A DNA stretch of 64,000 bases from UBA2334 sp964396895 (GTDB taxonomy: Bacteria > Pseudomonadota > Gammaproteobacteria > Burkholderiales > Burkholderiaceae_C), in contig CAYNGJ010000003.1 of NCBI GenBank assembly GCA_964396895.1, positions 186,001 to 250,000 on the forward strand. Direction: 5' to 3'. The notes under the pieces are model-generated. The model worked only from the letters and a program-made list of their open reading frames with translations, was not told the origin of the DNA and did not search any database. A program made the translations under genes and the position numbers. Positions within the stretch are counted from its first letter, which is position 1. Every line of letters starts with the position of its first letter. Below, piece by piece: positions 8,101 to 16,072 of this stretch.

Positions 8101-11100
8101 CGCAGTTGTTCGCGGGCGACCGCGACGTCATCCGCGCCCTGCAACCCATCGTCGATGTGGGGCTGGAGTACGTCAAGCTGGGCCAGCCCGTGCCCACGCT
8201 GTCGGGCGGTGAGGCACAGCGGCTGAAGCTGGCGGGGTTTTTGGCCGAGGCCGCCAAGTCGGGGAGCAAGGCCACGGCCAGCCGCCAGGCCGTGGCCAAG
8301 AAGGGCACGTTGTTTTTGTTCGATGAGCCCACCACCGGCCTGCATTTTGACGACATCGCCAAGCTGATGCGGGCGCTGCGGCGGCTGATTGATGCAGGGC
8401 ATTCGCTGGTCATCATTGAGCACAACCTGGACGTGATCCGCGCCTCTGACTGGCTGATCGACCTGGGGCCGGAAGGTGGCGAGGGCGGCGGGCAGTTGGT
8501 GGCACAGGGCACGCCCGAAGAGGTGCGGCTGCACCCCACCAGCCACACCGCCAAGGCGCTGCGCGACTACGCGCTGGCGTTTGACGGGGTGCACGAAGTG
8601 CGGGAGGGTTCGGTGGCCGACTACTTGAGCCGCGTTTCTGCGCCCGCTGCGCCGGCAAGGGGTGAGCCGCCCTCCGCACACTGCGAGCAGAGATTGTCGG
8701 GCGGCTCACCCCTCGCCGACGCGAGTCACCGTGCGCCAGCCCCCCAAAACAACATCCGCATCGTCAACGCCCGCGAACACAACCTCAAAGGCCTGAGTGT
8801 GGACATCCCTCGCGGCCAGTTCAACGTCATTTCTGGCGTCAGCGGCTCGGGTAAATCCACGCTGGCCTTCGACATTCTCTTCAACGAAGGCCAGCGCCGC
8901 TACCTGGAGAGCCTCAACGCCTACGCCCGCAGCATCGTGCAACCGGCGGGGCGGCCCGAGGTGGATGCGGTGTATGGCATACCGCCCACCGTCGCCATCG
9001 AGCAGCGGCTCTCGCGCGGCGGGCGCAAAAGCACCGTGGGCACCACCACCGAGGTGTGGCACTACCTGCGCCTGCTCTACGTCAAGCTCGGCACCCAGCA
9101 CTGCGTCCACGACGGCGCGGCGGTGCGGCCCCAGTCGCCCGACAGCATGGTGGCGCACATCATGCGTGCGCACCGGGGCCAGCACATCGGGCTGCTCAGC
9201 CCACTCGTCATCAGCCGCAAAGGGGTTTACACCGAGCTGGCCGACTGGGCCCGCCCCCGTGGCCACACCCATTTGCGGGTGGACGGCGCGTTTGTGCCCA
9301 CAGTGGGTTTTCCGCGCCTGGACCGCTTCAAGGAGCACACCATCGAGCTGCCCGTGGCCGACCTGGTGGTGGGGCCGACCACCGAGACTTTTTTGCGCCA
9401 GCAACTGAACGTGGCGTTGCAGCACGGCAAGGGCGTGGTGCATGTGCTGGCCCCGCTGGACGGCCTGGCCCAGGCGTTTGCCCAGCACGCGGCGCCCGCG
9501 TCGGGCACGCTCGACGCGTTGGCCGTGGGCCAAGGCCTGGGCACGGTGGAGGTGTTTTCCACCCACCGCGCCTGCCCGGTGTGCAGCACCAGCTACCCTG
9601 AGCTGGACCCGCGCCTCTTTTCGTACAACAGCAAGCACGGCTGGTGCCCCGATTGCGTGGGCACGGGGCTGAACCTGAGCCGCGACCAGCGCAAAACGCT
9701 GGACGACTCCGTGCGCGACGACGACCACAAAGGCCGCGAGCAGAGTTTTGCCGAGCCCGACGTGGACGACCTGAGCCACGAGGCCTGTCCCGCCTGCCAC
9801 GGCACCCGCCTGAATCCTCAGGCACGGGCGGTCAAGTTTGCGGGCGTGGGGATTGCCGAGGTGGCGGCCTTGAGCGTGACGGATGTGCAGGGGTGGGTGG
9901 AAGGGTTGGGTGCCTTGGATTCCTCACTCGCTGCGTTGGCAGGGGGCATGCCGCCCTCCGCACACGGCGAGCAGAGATTGTCGGGCGGCACGCCCCCTGC
10001 CAACGCGGACCCGGGTGCGCCCCATGCTTTTGTGTTGTCCACCCGCGAAGCCGACATTGCCCGTGACCTGATTCCCGAAATTTTGGGCCGCCTGCGCTTT
10101 TTGCAGCAGGTGGGCCTGGGTTACCTGACGCTGGACCGGGGGGCGCCCACGCTCAGCGGTGGCGAGGCGCAGCGCATCCGGCTGGCGGCGCAGCTGGGCA
10201 GCAATTTGCAGGGTGTGTGCTACGTGCTGGATGAGCCCACCATTGGCCTGCATGCCCGCGACAACCAGATTTTGCTGGGCGCACTCGACCAGTTGCGCCA
10301 GCACGGCAACACCCTGGTGGTGGTGGAGCACGACGAAGACACCATCCGCCGGGCCGACCACATCATCGACATCGGCCCCAGCGCGGGCAAACGTGGCGGG
10401 CAGGTGGTGGCGCAGGGCACGGTGGCCGACCTGTCGGCCTGTGCCGACTCGCAGACGGGGCGCTATTTGCTACATGCCATGAAGCACCCTGTGCAAGCCA
10501 GGCGTGCGGTAGAAGTCAATTTGGCTTCAAAAAATTCGGCCATGCCCTGCCTCCACGTCACGGGCGCACACCTGCACAACCTGGCCCACGTTGACCTGGC
10601 CGTGCCGCTGCAGCGGCTGGTGGTGGTCACCGGCGTCAGTGGCTCGGGCAAGTCCACGCTGGCGCGTGACGTGCTGCTGACCAACGTCGCTGCGGCCGTC
10701 AGCCAGCGCAGCACCCGTGCTGGGCGCGAGGCCATGGACGCGGGCCATTACCCCACCTGGGTGGGCTGCAAAACCGTCAGCGGGTATGAGACGGTGGACC
10801 GCGTGCTGGAGGTGGACCAAACCCCCATTGGCAAAACGCCCCGCAGTTGCCCCGCCACCTACATCGGCTTTTGGGACACCATCCGCAAGCTCTTTGCCGA
10901 AACGCTGGAGGCCAAGGCGCGGGGCTACGCGCCGGGGCGTTTCAGCTTCAACACCGGCGAAGGCCGCTGCCCCAGCTGCGAAGGCCAGGGCGTGCGCACC
11001 ATTGAAATGAGCTTTTTGCCCGATGTGAAAGTGCCTTGTGAAAGCTGCCATGGCGCCCGCTTCAACGGCGAAACCCTGGCCGTCACCTGGAAGGGCAAAA

Positions 11101-11606
11101 GCATTGGTGACGTGCTGCAAATGGAGGTGGACGAGGCGGTGGACTTCTTCGCCACCATGCCATCCATTGCCCACCCCTTGCAACTGCTCAAAGACGTGGG
11201 CCTGGGCTACCTGACGCTGGGCCAGCCCAGTCCCACGCTCAGCGGTGGCGAGGCGCAGCGCATCAAGCTGGTGACCGAGCTGACCAAGGTGCGCGACGAG
11301 GTGGGCAGGCGCGGCCAAAAGGCCCCGCACACCCTGTATGTGCTGGATGAACCCACCGTGGGCCTGCACATGGCCGATGTGGAAAAACTCATCCGCGTGC
11401 TGCACCGCCTGGTGGACGGCGGGCACAGTGTGGTCGTCATCGAGCACGACCTGGACGTGATGGCCGAGGCCGACTGGATCATCGACCTGGGGCCGGAGGG
11501 CGGTGCCGAGGGCGGGCGCATTGTGGCCGCCGCGCCGCCCGAGGCGGTGGTGGCCTTGGGCACGCACACCGGCAAGGCGCTGGGGCCGGTGCTGGCGCGG
11601 GGGTGA
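5166..11606 (+). CDS. uvrA: Tandem-fused UvrA (double-length excinuclease ABC subunit A)
   Basis: DNA-damage recognition ATPase of nucleotide excision repair, or a UvrA-like relative. At 2146 residues it is two UvrA units in one chain, where E. coli UvrA (940 aa) acts as a dimer. Four Walker A motifs (GPSGSGKSS near residue 50; GVSGSGKST near 803, 1224 and 1822) and four signatures (LSGGEVQ near 651; LSGGEAQ near 1012, 1662 and 2024) are intact. CxxC zinc-finger pairs occur in both halves, for example CPTC/CPDC and CPSC/CESC. A UvrB-binding-like insert follows the first Walker A. Four palindromic elements lie in linkers (listed separately), and a Lys/Ser-rich stretch near residue 220-240 carries another repeat. 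No LexA box is seen. Whether it replaces or supplements a normal uvrA cannot be told from this window. Confidence 0.93.
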   Translation: MSASHPPSRSASADHGTDEQGLIRIRGARQHNLKGVDLDIRTAELTVVTGPSGSGKSSLVFDTLFAEGQRRYVETFSAYARQFLDRMDKPAVDRVDGVPPAIAIDQTNPVRSSRSTVGTMTELNDHLKLLFARGAQLFDQVTAQPVQHDSAETIMAELQRRVSAATVDGVEPRLVVTFPVTLPADTTANDVEAWLAASGYTRVQAERVVTVEADPEVKEAKKSGKKTAAKKSISSSAGGLKSLKIIDVVADRFRVGSVEPARVMEALEVSLRRGHGQVRVYALPVGGAAPQAEALADAAVSAAPDVWAFSAALHCPDSGLSYAAPTPSLFSFNSALGACDVCRGFGRVIGVDHGLVIPDQRLTLRAGAIKPMQTPAWKECQDDLMRHAEAAGIPRDTPWNKLTPAQQQWVMGGSPEWNGKWNQSWYGVARFFEYLETKAYKMHIRVLLSKYRSYTECPSCHGARLKTESLLWRMGTKAQADSALPPALRFLPAGVAWSREQLESLPGLGLHDLMQLPIARLRSFFEALQVSLGDVSSHAAPPRGEPPSAHCEQRLSGGSPLAGADLGSPTRSAAGRSGVGGDDFCSQYQDPPIPDRPTTHQGSQGEANTPHTKPTGEARALDLLFDEINTRLKYLCDVGLHYLTLDRQSRTLSGGEVQRINLTTALGTSLVNTLFVLDEPSIGLHPRDMDRINVAMRRLVNAGNTLVVVEHDPAVMLSADRLIDMGPGPGERGGHIVFDGTPADIRHADTLTGAYLGGRKQVGFGFKRMVAESTPRLILEGAREHNLQHVSVEFPLQRMVCVTGVSGSGKSTLIQDILAPALLRHFGKTTDAPGAHDRLLGAEQLADVVFVDQSPIGKTARSNPVSYVGAWDAIRTLFALAPLAQQRGYTGSKFSFNSGDGRCPTCGGSGFEHVEMQFLSDVYLRCPDCDGQRYRPEVLEVRIERARLLPAAQPGATPAHEMVSMNVADVLNLTVSEAAQLFAGDRDVIRALQPIVDVGLEYVKLGQPVPTLSGGEAQRLKLAGFLAEAAKSGSKATASRQAVAKKGTLFLFDEPTTGLHFDDIAKLMRALRRLIDAGHSLVIIEHNLDVIRASDWLIDLGPEGGEGGGQLVAQGTPEEVRLHPTSHTAKALRDYALAFDGVHEVREGSVADYLSRVSAPAAPARGEPPSAHCEQRLSGGSPLADASHRAPAPQNNIRIVNAREHNLKGLSVDIPRGQFNVISGVSGSGKSTLAFDILFNEGQRRYLESLNAYARSIVQPAGRPEVDAVYGIPPTVAIEQRLSRGGRKSTVGTTTEVWHYLRLLYVKLGTQHCVHDGAAVRPQSPDSMVAHIMRAHRGQHIGLLSPLVISRKGVYTELADWARPRGHTHLRVDGAFVPTVGFPRLDRFKEHTIELPVADLVVGPTTETFLRQQLNVALQHGKGVVHVLAPLDGLAQAFAQHAAPASGTLDALAVGQGLGTVEVFSTHRACPVCSTSYPELDPRLFSYNSKHGWCPDCVGTGLNLSRDQRKTLDDSVRDDDHKGREQSFAEPDVDDLSHEACPACHGTRLNPQARAVKFAGVGIAEVAALSVTDVQGWVEGLGALDSSLAALAGGMPPSAHGEQRLSGGTPPANADPGAPHAFVLSTREADIARDLIPEILGRLRFLQQVGLGYLTLDRGAPTLSGGEAQRIRLAAQLGSNLQGVCYVLDEPTIGLHARDNQILLGALDQLRQHGNTLVVVEHDEDTIRRADHIIDIGPSAGKRGGQVVAQGTVADLSACADSQTGRYLLHAMKHPVQARRAVEVNLASKNSAMPCLHVTGAHLHNLAHVDLAVPLQRLVVVTGVSGSGKSTLARDVLLTNVAAAVSQRSTRAGREAMDAGHYPTWVGCKTVSGYETVDRVLEVDQTPIGKTPRSCPATYIGFWDTIRKLFAETLEAKARGYAPGRFSFNTGEGRCPSCEGQGVRTIEMSFLPDVKVPCESCHGARFNGETLAVTWKGKSIGDVLQMEVDEAVDFFATMPSIAHPLQLLKDVGLGYLTLGQPSPTLSGGEAQRIKLVTELTKVRDEVGRRGQKAPHTLYVLDEPTVGLHMADVEKLIRVLHRLVDGGHSVVVIEHDLDVMAEADWIIDLGPEGGAEGGRIVAAAPPEAVVALGTHTGKALGPVLARG
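6781..6858 (+). repeat. Palindromic element, copy 1, in frame within uvrA
   Basis: A 78-bp element with inverted termini of ~26 bp: CGCCAAGGGGTGAACCGCCC on the left pairs with GGGCGGCTCACCCCTTG and onward on the right with few mismatches. The loop holds CACACTGCGAGCAGAGATTG. It is translated as part of UvrA (peptide EPPSAHCEQRLSGG) in the insertion between the first zinc-binding region and the first signature. Confidence 0.88.
6887..6956 (-). repeat. Diverged, inverted relative of the palindromic element in uvrA
   Basis: A 70-bp palindrome 28 bases after copy 1. The arms GGGACGGTCGGGGGTGGGGG and its right-hand partner match at 18 of 21 positions. The arm sequence differs from copies 1-3, but the loop GACGATTTCTGCTCGCAG matches the reverse complement of the copy-1 loop at about 21 of 26 positions. 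It is therefore the same family in opposite orientation. Confidence 0.75.
8648..8723 (+). repeat. Palindromic element, copy 2, in frame within uvrA
   Basis: Same orientation, frame and loop sequence as copy 1. The inner stem GGGGTGAGCCGCCC / GGGCGGCTCACCCC is perfect. It sits in the linker joining the two UvrA units, near residues 1161-1186. Confidence 0.88.
9931..10008 (+). repeat. Palindromic element, copy 3, in frame within uvrA
   Basis: Same orientation and frame as copies 1 and 2. The outer stem has changed on both sides (GCGTTGGCAGGGGG with CCCCCTGCCAACGC), so pairing is preserved by compensatory changes, while the loop differs at one base. It lies near residues 1588-1614 of the second UvrA unit. 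Confidence 0.88.
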
Positions 11607-11728
11607 CTGGGTGCCGGGCGGCGGCGCGGCTGGTGCAGCGCCCACGCTCCGGGGTTCCCCGCTGGCGCTGGTGGAGGGACCTCAGTCGACAGTTGCGCAT
11701 GTCGGCACGCCAGTGCAATACTCATCGG

Positions 11729-13378
11729 ATGCGCTTTTCAGACCTGCCCTTTCTGGGGTCAAGAATGACGATGTGGTGGTTCTTGGTGGCCGCTGGCGGC
11801 GGTGTGGCCGGCGCGTGGTGGGTGTCGGGCAGTTTTGCCGATGCCAGGATGGCGCAGTTGATCCAAAGCCAATCGCTGCGGGCGCAGACCGAGGTGGGCG
11901 TGCTGGCGGGTGACGTCAGCCAGCACATGGTGCAGGCCCTCAGCCTGCCCGCCATCCTCAGCCAGGGCCACAACGTCCAGGAAGCCCTCGCGGCCATGGG
12001 GCCGCGGGTAGCGCCGTCCACCCTGGCGGGGCCAGAACGGAGGGCGCAATGGCTGGACATGCCGGTATTGGTGGACATCAGCCGCCAGTTGGATGAAACC
12101 GTCGAGCGTTTTGGCCTGAACACCGCCTGGGTCACCAACGCCGCTGGCGACGCCGTGGCCGAAGGTCGTGCGCCGGGTGTGCCGTCCTTTCTGGGCACCA
12201 ATTACGCCGACCGCGACTACTTCAAGGCCGCCCAGGCAGGGCGCACTGGCAGCCAGTTTGCCGTGGGGCGCGTTACCCAGTTGTTCTCGCTGTATTTTGC
12301 AGCCCCCGTCCTGGTGAACGGGCAGTTTGTGGGCATGGTGGGGGCCAGCGCGCGCCTGGACAGGCTGTCTGCCCGCCTGGACCAAGCCCATTTGCTGGTC
12401 ACCGACGAACACGGTGTGGTGGTGCTGGCGCACAACCCGGCCATGAACCTGCAGGCCCTGCCCAACGCCCAGGTGCACCAACTCACCCCCGAACAACGGC
12501 AAAAGCGCTACCAGCGCACCGACTTCGCCACGGTGGGCCTGCACCACCTGAGCGGCCAGGGCACCACGGCACTGTACGACATGGTCGAACACATGCACCC
12601 CCATGTCTGGGCCACACGGGTGGTCATGGACGGCGCGTTGCAGGTGCATGTGCTGCGCGATCTGGGCGAGGCCCACGAGCTGGTGCACGGTGACCGGTTG
12701 CGGTGGTTTGCGCTGGCAGGTCTGGCCTGGCTGTTCTTGCTGGGCTGGCTGGTGGCCGCAAGCGCCTATGTGGCCGTCGCGCGCCAGCAACGCAAGGACT
12801 TGCTGGTGCTGAACGACGAACTGCAGCGGCAGGCCAACACCGACGTGCTGACCGGCGGCGCCAGCCGGCGCCACTACCTGGAGATGCTGCACCTGGAGCA
12901 GGACCGTGCGCAGCGCTACGGCCTGTCGTTTTGTGTGCTGAGCCTGGACATTGACCATTTCAAGCACGTCAACGACACGTTTGGCCACGCGGCGGGAGAC
13001 GCTGTGCTGCGCCACTTTGCCCTGGTGGTGCAGGGGTTGCTCCGCCAGTCCGACCTGTTCGGTCGGGTGGGTGGTGAGGAATTTTCGGTGCTGCTGCCCC
13101 AGAGCACGGTCGAGGGAGGTCGGCAAATGGCCCAACGCATTCGGGCGGCGGTGGAAGCGTCGCCCACTGCCTGGGAAGACCAGTCCATCGCCATCACCGT
13201 GAGCATTGGTGGCGCGCAGTGGCTGGCCGGTCAGCTCAGCACGGTGGACCAGGTGCTGGCGGCCAGTGACCGGGCGTTGTACCAGGCCAAGCACCAGGGA
13301 CGAAACCGTGTGGTGTGGGCGGAGTCACTTCCCGAGACCTCGGCCAGGGACCCTGAAGCGCCCACCCGTGTCACCTGA
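11729..13378 (+). CDS. Membrane diguanylate cyclase with periplasmic Cache-type sensor
   Basis: A ~549-residue inner-membrane sensor enzyme that would make cyclic di-GMP. TM1 is near residues 12-32, a periplasmic region of the dCache/CHASE type spans about 33-325, TM2 lies near 328-350, and a GGDEF domain ends the protein. The domain begins TDVLTGGASRR, contains DIDHFKHVNDTFGH and has the active-site GGEEF near residue 450. The RQSD sequence exactly five residues upstream matches the inhibitory I-site, so product feedback is expected. The ligand is unknown. I chose ATG 11729 because it leads straight into TM1. GTG 11603 and ATG 11699 are in frame but add unconvincing sequence. It is four bases from the next gene. 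Confidence 0.88.
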   Translation: MRFSDLPFLGSRMTMWWFLVAAGGGVAGAWWVSGSFADARMAQLIQSQSLRAQTEVGVLAGDVSQHMVQALSLPAILSQGHNVQEALAAMGPRVAPSTLAGPERRAQWLDMPVLVDISRQLDETVERFGLNTAWVTNAAGDAVAEGRAPGVPSFLGTNYADRDYFKAAQAGRTGSQFAVGRVTQLFSLYFAAPVLVNGQFVGMVGASARLDRLSARLDQAHLLVTDEHGVVVLAHNPAMNLQALPNAQVHQLTPEQRQKRYQRTDFATVGLHHLSGQGTTALYDMVEHMHPHVWATRVVMDGALQVHVLRDLGEAHELVHGDRLRWFALAGLAWLFLLGWLVAASAYVAVARQQRKDLLVLNDELQRQANTDVLTGGASRRHYLEMLHLEQDRAQRYGLSFCVLSLDIDHFKHVNDTFGHAAGDAVLRHFALVVQGLLRQSDLFGRVGGEEFSVLLPQSTVEGGRQMAQRIRAAVEASPTAWEDQSIAITVSIGGAQWLAGQLSTVDQVLAASDRALYQAKHQGRNRVVWAESLPETSARDPEAPTRVT

Positions 13379-13382
13379 ACCC

Positions 13383-13760
13383 ATGGCCTCTGGTTCGCCG
13401 CTTGGGCGGGTCATCCACATCCAGCCACTGGCGCCACCCAAGCCTGCGGTGGGGGCTGCCTGCAACGGCTGTGGCCTGTGTTGCTTGGCCGAACCCTGTC
13501 CATTGGGCATGCTGCTGTCGGCCCAACGCCGGGGTGCCTGTGCCGCCCTGCGTTGGAACGACGCACAAACCCGCTACGAGTGCGGGGCCATCACCGACGC
13601 CCAGGGGGTGTTGGGGCCACGCTGGCGCTGGCTGGCGCCGGTGCTGCAGCGCTTGGCGCGGCGTTGGATTTCCGCCGGCAGTGGGTGCGATGCCGCACTG
13701 GAAGCGTTGACGCCACCCTGCCCGCCAGGTGCACCCCAGCGCCCAGATCCGGGGCTTTGA
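13383..13760 (+). CDS. YkgJ-type cysteine-cluster protein (Zn/Fe-chelating domain)
   Basis: A 125-residue protein. The N-terminal part has the clustered cysteines CNGCGLCCLAEPC and further Cys at about residues 57, 73, 100 and 115. This matches the CxxCxxCC pattern of the YkgJ/UPF0153 family, annotated as a zinc- or iron-chelating domain of unknown function. It starts four bases after the diguanylate cyclase stop, so it is probably co-transcribed with it, and its 3' end faces that of the chemoreceptor gene. The rest of the protein is Pro/Trp/Arg-rich without a recognised fold. No enzymatic role is implied by what I can see. Confidence 0.75.
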   Translation: MASGSPLGRVIHIQPLAPPKPAVGAACNGCGLCCLAEPCPLGMLLSAQRRGACAALRWNDAQTRYECGAITDAQGVLGPRWRWLAPVLQRLARRWISAGSGCDAALEALTPPCPPGAPQRPDPGL

Positions 13761-13795
13761 GCGCGGCGCACCACTGGCGCCACCGCCCAGGTGGG

Positions 13796-15949
13796 TCAGA
13801 AGGTTTCCCAGTCGTCGCTGTGTGTCGGGGCCAGGGCCGTGGTGGCCGGTTTGGCCGCGATTTTGGGTGTGGGCAGCGCGCCGGTTCCGGCTGGTTTGGC
13901 GGGGGAGCGAACGGCGGCCTGCCCCTTGGGAGGGCGCTGGGCCGGGGCGTGGCCGGAGCCAGCGCCCTGCGACAAGGTGCGAATCTCGCGGATGGCTTGT
14001 GTCACCTGGTGGCCCGCCTGCACAAACGGGGTTTCGCTGTCCATCATCCTCTGAGCCTTTTCCACCTTGCCCGCGTTGATGGTATCGGCCACCTTGGCGG
14101 CTTCCAGGTGGAAGGTTTTGTGGTGAGACACCAGGCTCGTGAACACCGGCACCTGGGACCAGCGCTGGCCGCCGGGGCCGTAAATCCACTTGCCCAAGGC
14201 ACAGCAGTCGTCCCGGCGCACCGTGTCCGCGTCCACCTGTTTGCCTTTGAGGGCGGCATTGCGCAGGGTGACGCGCCACTGCTGGTGGGCGGCAATGACC
14301 TTGTCAAAATCCAGCTCGTCGGGGCGCAGGGTGAGGTCCGCGCCGGACTTGACCTCTTTGCGCAGCGCCACGGCATCGAGCTCGGCCAGTGTCTGGTCAC
14401 CCGGCTTGAGGCGGAACACCCGGATGGAGCTGTGCACCGTGTCCACCTGGGTCGTCAGTGACTGGGACGCGGCGGCCAACTGTTCCACCATGGCGGCGTT
14501 CTGCTGGGTGATGCCGTCCATGTCGGAGATGGTTTCGCTGATTTGTGACACGCCCTGCAGCTGGTTGTTGGCTGCCACCCGGATGTCTTCCAGCATCCCG
14601 GTGACACGGTTGACCGACGCCATGGACTCGTCCACCCGGGCGCGTGCGTCGATGACGCGGGTGTTGCCCAGGGCCACACGATTGCGCGAGTCTTCGATCA
14701 GGCCCCGGATTTCTTTCGCTGCGGTGGAGGTGCGCTGGGCCAGGGCCCGCACCTCCGACGCCACCACCGCAAAGCCCCGTCCGGCCTCGCCCGCCCGGGC
14801 CGCCTCCACGGCGGCGTTGAGCGCCAGGATGTTGGTCTGGAAGGCCACGCCCTCTATCACCTGGGTGATGTCGCCGATGCGGCGCGAGGACTCGGCAATG
14901 CCCTCCATGGTGTCGGCCACGGCCTGCACCGCGTCGTGGCTGCGTCTGGCCACCGTCAGCGTGTCGTTGGCCAAGCGGGCACCTTCTGAGGCGACATCCG
15001 AGGTTTTTTGCACCGCACTGCGAATGTCGTCCATGGACGATGCGGTTTCCGCCAGGTTGCTGGCCTGCGACTCCACGCGGGAGGACATGTCCTGGTTGCC
15101 CAGGGCAATTTCCTGGGCACCCCCGCGCAGGTTGCCCACCTCGTGGCGGATGTCGCGCACCACGGTGCGCACGTTCAGCGTCATCTGGGACAGGGCCTGT
15201 TGCATCTGGCCGATTTGCCCCTTGGCGCCGGTGGCGACGTCGTTGGAGAGGTCGCCAGACGCCAGCCGGTTGGCGGTGGCCACCAGCGGCGTGATTTGGC
15301 CGCCAGTGATCTGCCAGCCCAGCGCGGCCGCCACCGCCGCCGTGACCAGGCCGACCGCTGCCACCAGCGTGCTGGGCAGGTCCAGGGCCGCCGCCAGCAC
15401 CGGCCCGCCGGCCGCCAGCACCGCCAGCCAAGCCAGTTGGCCACGCATGCCCGGCCGCAAGGCCCTGAGCAGGGCGGCCGCAGTCCCTGCTCGTATCACG
15501 GCACCCTTGTCCAGCACATGCACCAGGCGGCCCCGCTCGGCTTCGGCCTGCATCACCGCGTACAGCGCGGTGCAGGCCTTGATCTCATGGTCGGTGGCGG
15601 GGGTGCGCACCGACAGGTAGCCCACCACCCTGTCGCCATCGCGCATGGGCGTGGCGTTGGCACGCACCCAGTAGTGGTCGCCATTTTTGCGGCGATTTTT
15701 GACCACGCCGGTCCAGGGCAGCCCCTTTTCAACGGTGGCCCACAGGTCCCGAAAGGCCTCTTCCGGCATGTCGGGGTGGCGCACGATGTTGTGGGGTTGG
15801 CCCACCAGCTCTTCGGCCAGGTAGCCGCTCATGGAGATGAAGGCCGGGTTGGCGTAGGTGATGCGGCCCTTCAGGTCGGTGACGGAGATCAGTGTCTGGT
15901 CGGCCGGCACCTTGAGTTCATTGGGGGTCACGGGTTGGTTGTTGCGCAT
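13796..15949 (-). CDS. PAS-containing methyl-accepting chemotaxis protein with CZB domain and WETF tail
   Basis: A 717-residue chemoreceptor. An Aer-like PAS domain (about residues 15-120) leads into two close hydrophobic segments (~165-215), a HAMP-like region (ITPLVATANRLASGDLS) and a long signalling coiled coil with the conserved tip VAFQTNILALNAAVEAARAG. The C-terminal ~200 residues add a CZB domain (HQQW, then CCALGKWIYGPGG, then SHHKTFH), known to bind zinc. The protein ends in HSDDWETF, whose last five residues resemble the NWETF tether for CheR/CheB on E. coli Tar and Tsr. Sensing is probably of redox state or oxygen through PAS, and of zinc or hypochlorite through CZB; both are inferences. 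It stands alone, 20 kb from the chemotaxis operon. Confidence 0.93.
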   Translation of the reverse strand: MRNNQPVTPNELKVPADQTLISVTDLKGRITYANPAFISMSGYLAEELVGQPHNIVRHPDMPEEAFRDLWATVEKGLPWTGVVKNRRKNGDHYWVRANATPMRDGDRVVGYLSVRTPATDHEIKACTALYAVMQAEAERGRLVHVLDKGAVIRAGTAAALLRALRPGMRGQLAWLAVLAAGGPVLAAALDLPSTLVAAVGLVTAAVAAALGWQITGGQITPLVATANRLASGDLSNDVATGAKGQIGQMQQALSQMTLNVRTVVRDIRHEVGNLRGGAQEIALGNQDMSSRVESQASNLAETASSMDDIRSAVQKTSDVASEGARLANDTLTVARRSHDAVQAVADTMEGIAESSRRIGDITQVIEGVAFQTNILALNAAVEAARAGEAGRGFAVVASEVRALAQRTSTAAKEIRGLIEDSRNRVALGNTRVIDARARVDESMASVNRVTGMLEDIRVAANNQLQGVSQISETISDMDGITQQNAAMVEQLAAASQSLTTQVDTVHSSIRVFRLKPGDQTLAELDAVALRKEVKSGADLTLRPDELDFDKVIAAHQQWRVTLRNAALKGKQVDADTVRRDDCCALGKWIYGPGGQRWSQVPVFTSLVSHHKTFHLEAAKVADTINAGKVEKAQRMMDSETPFVQAGHQVTQAIREIRTLSQGAGSGHAPAQRPPKGQAAVRSPAKPAGTGALPTPKIAAKPATTALAPTHSDDWETF

Positions 15950-16072
15950 GGCTCAGGACTCCGGGTTGGGCCGGGTCGCGCGCCTGGCGAGGACCACGCC
16001 GTGCATGGCCATCCGCTGGCTGGCAACCCGGGATGGCCTATTGTGGCCCGGTTTTGGGCGCGATCCCCAGGC

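Noticed and set aside
6867..8681. Long open frame antisense to uvrA
   Set aside because: His/Gln/Gly/Ala-rich product with no domain, no ribosome site and full overlap with conserved UvrA sequence.
6781..10008. CRISPR array, because of three similar repeats
   Set aside because: Repeats are 1-2 kb apart, palindromic along their full length, translated in frame and without spacers of uniform size.
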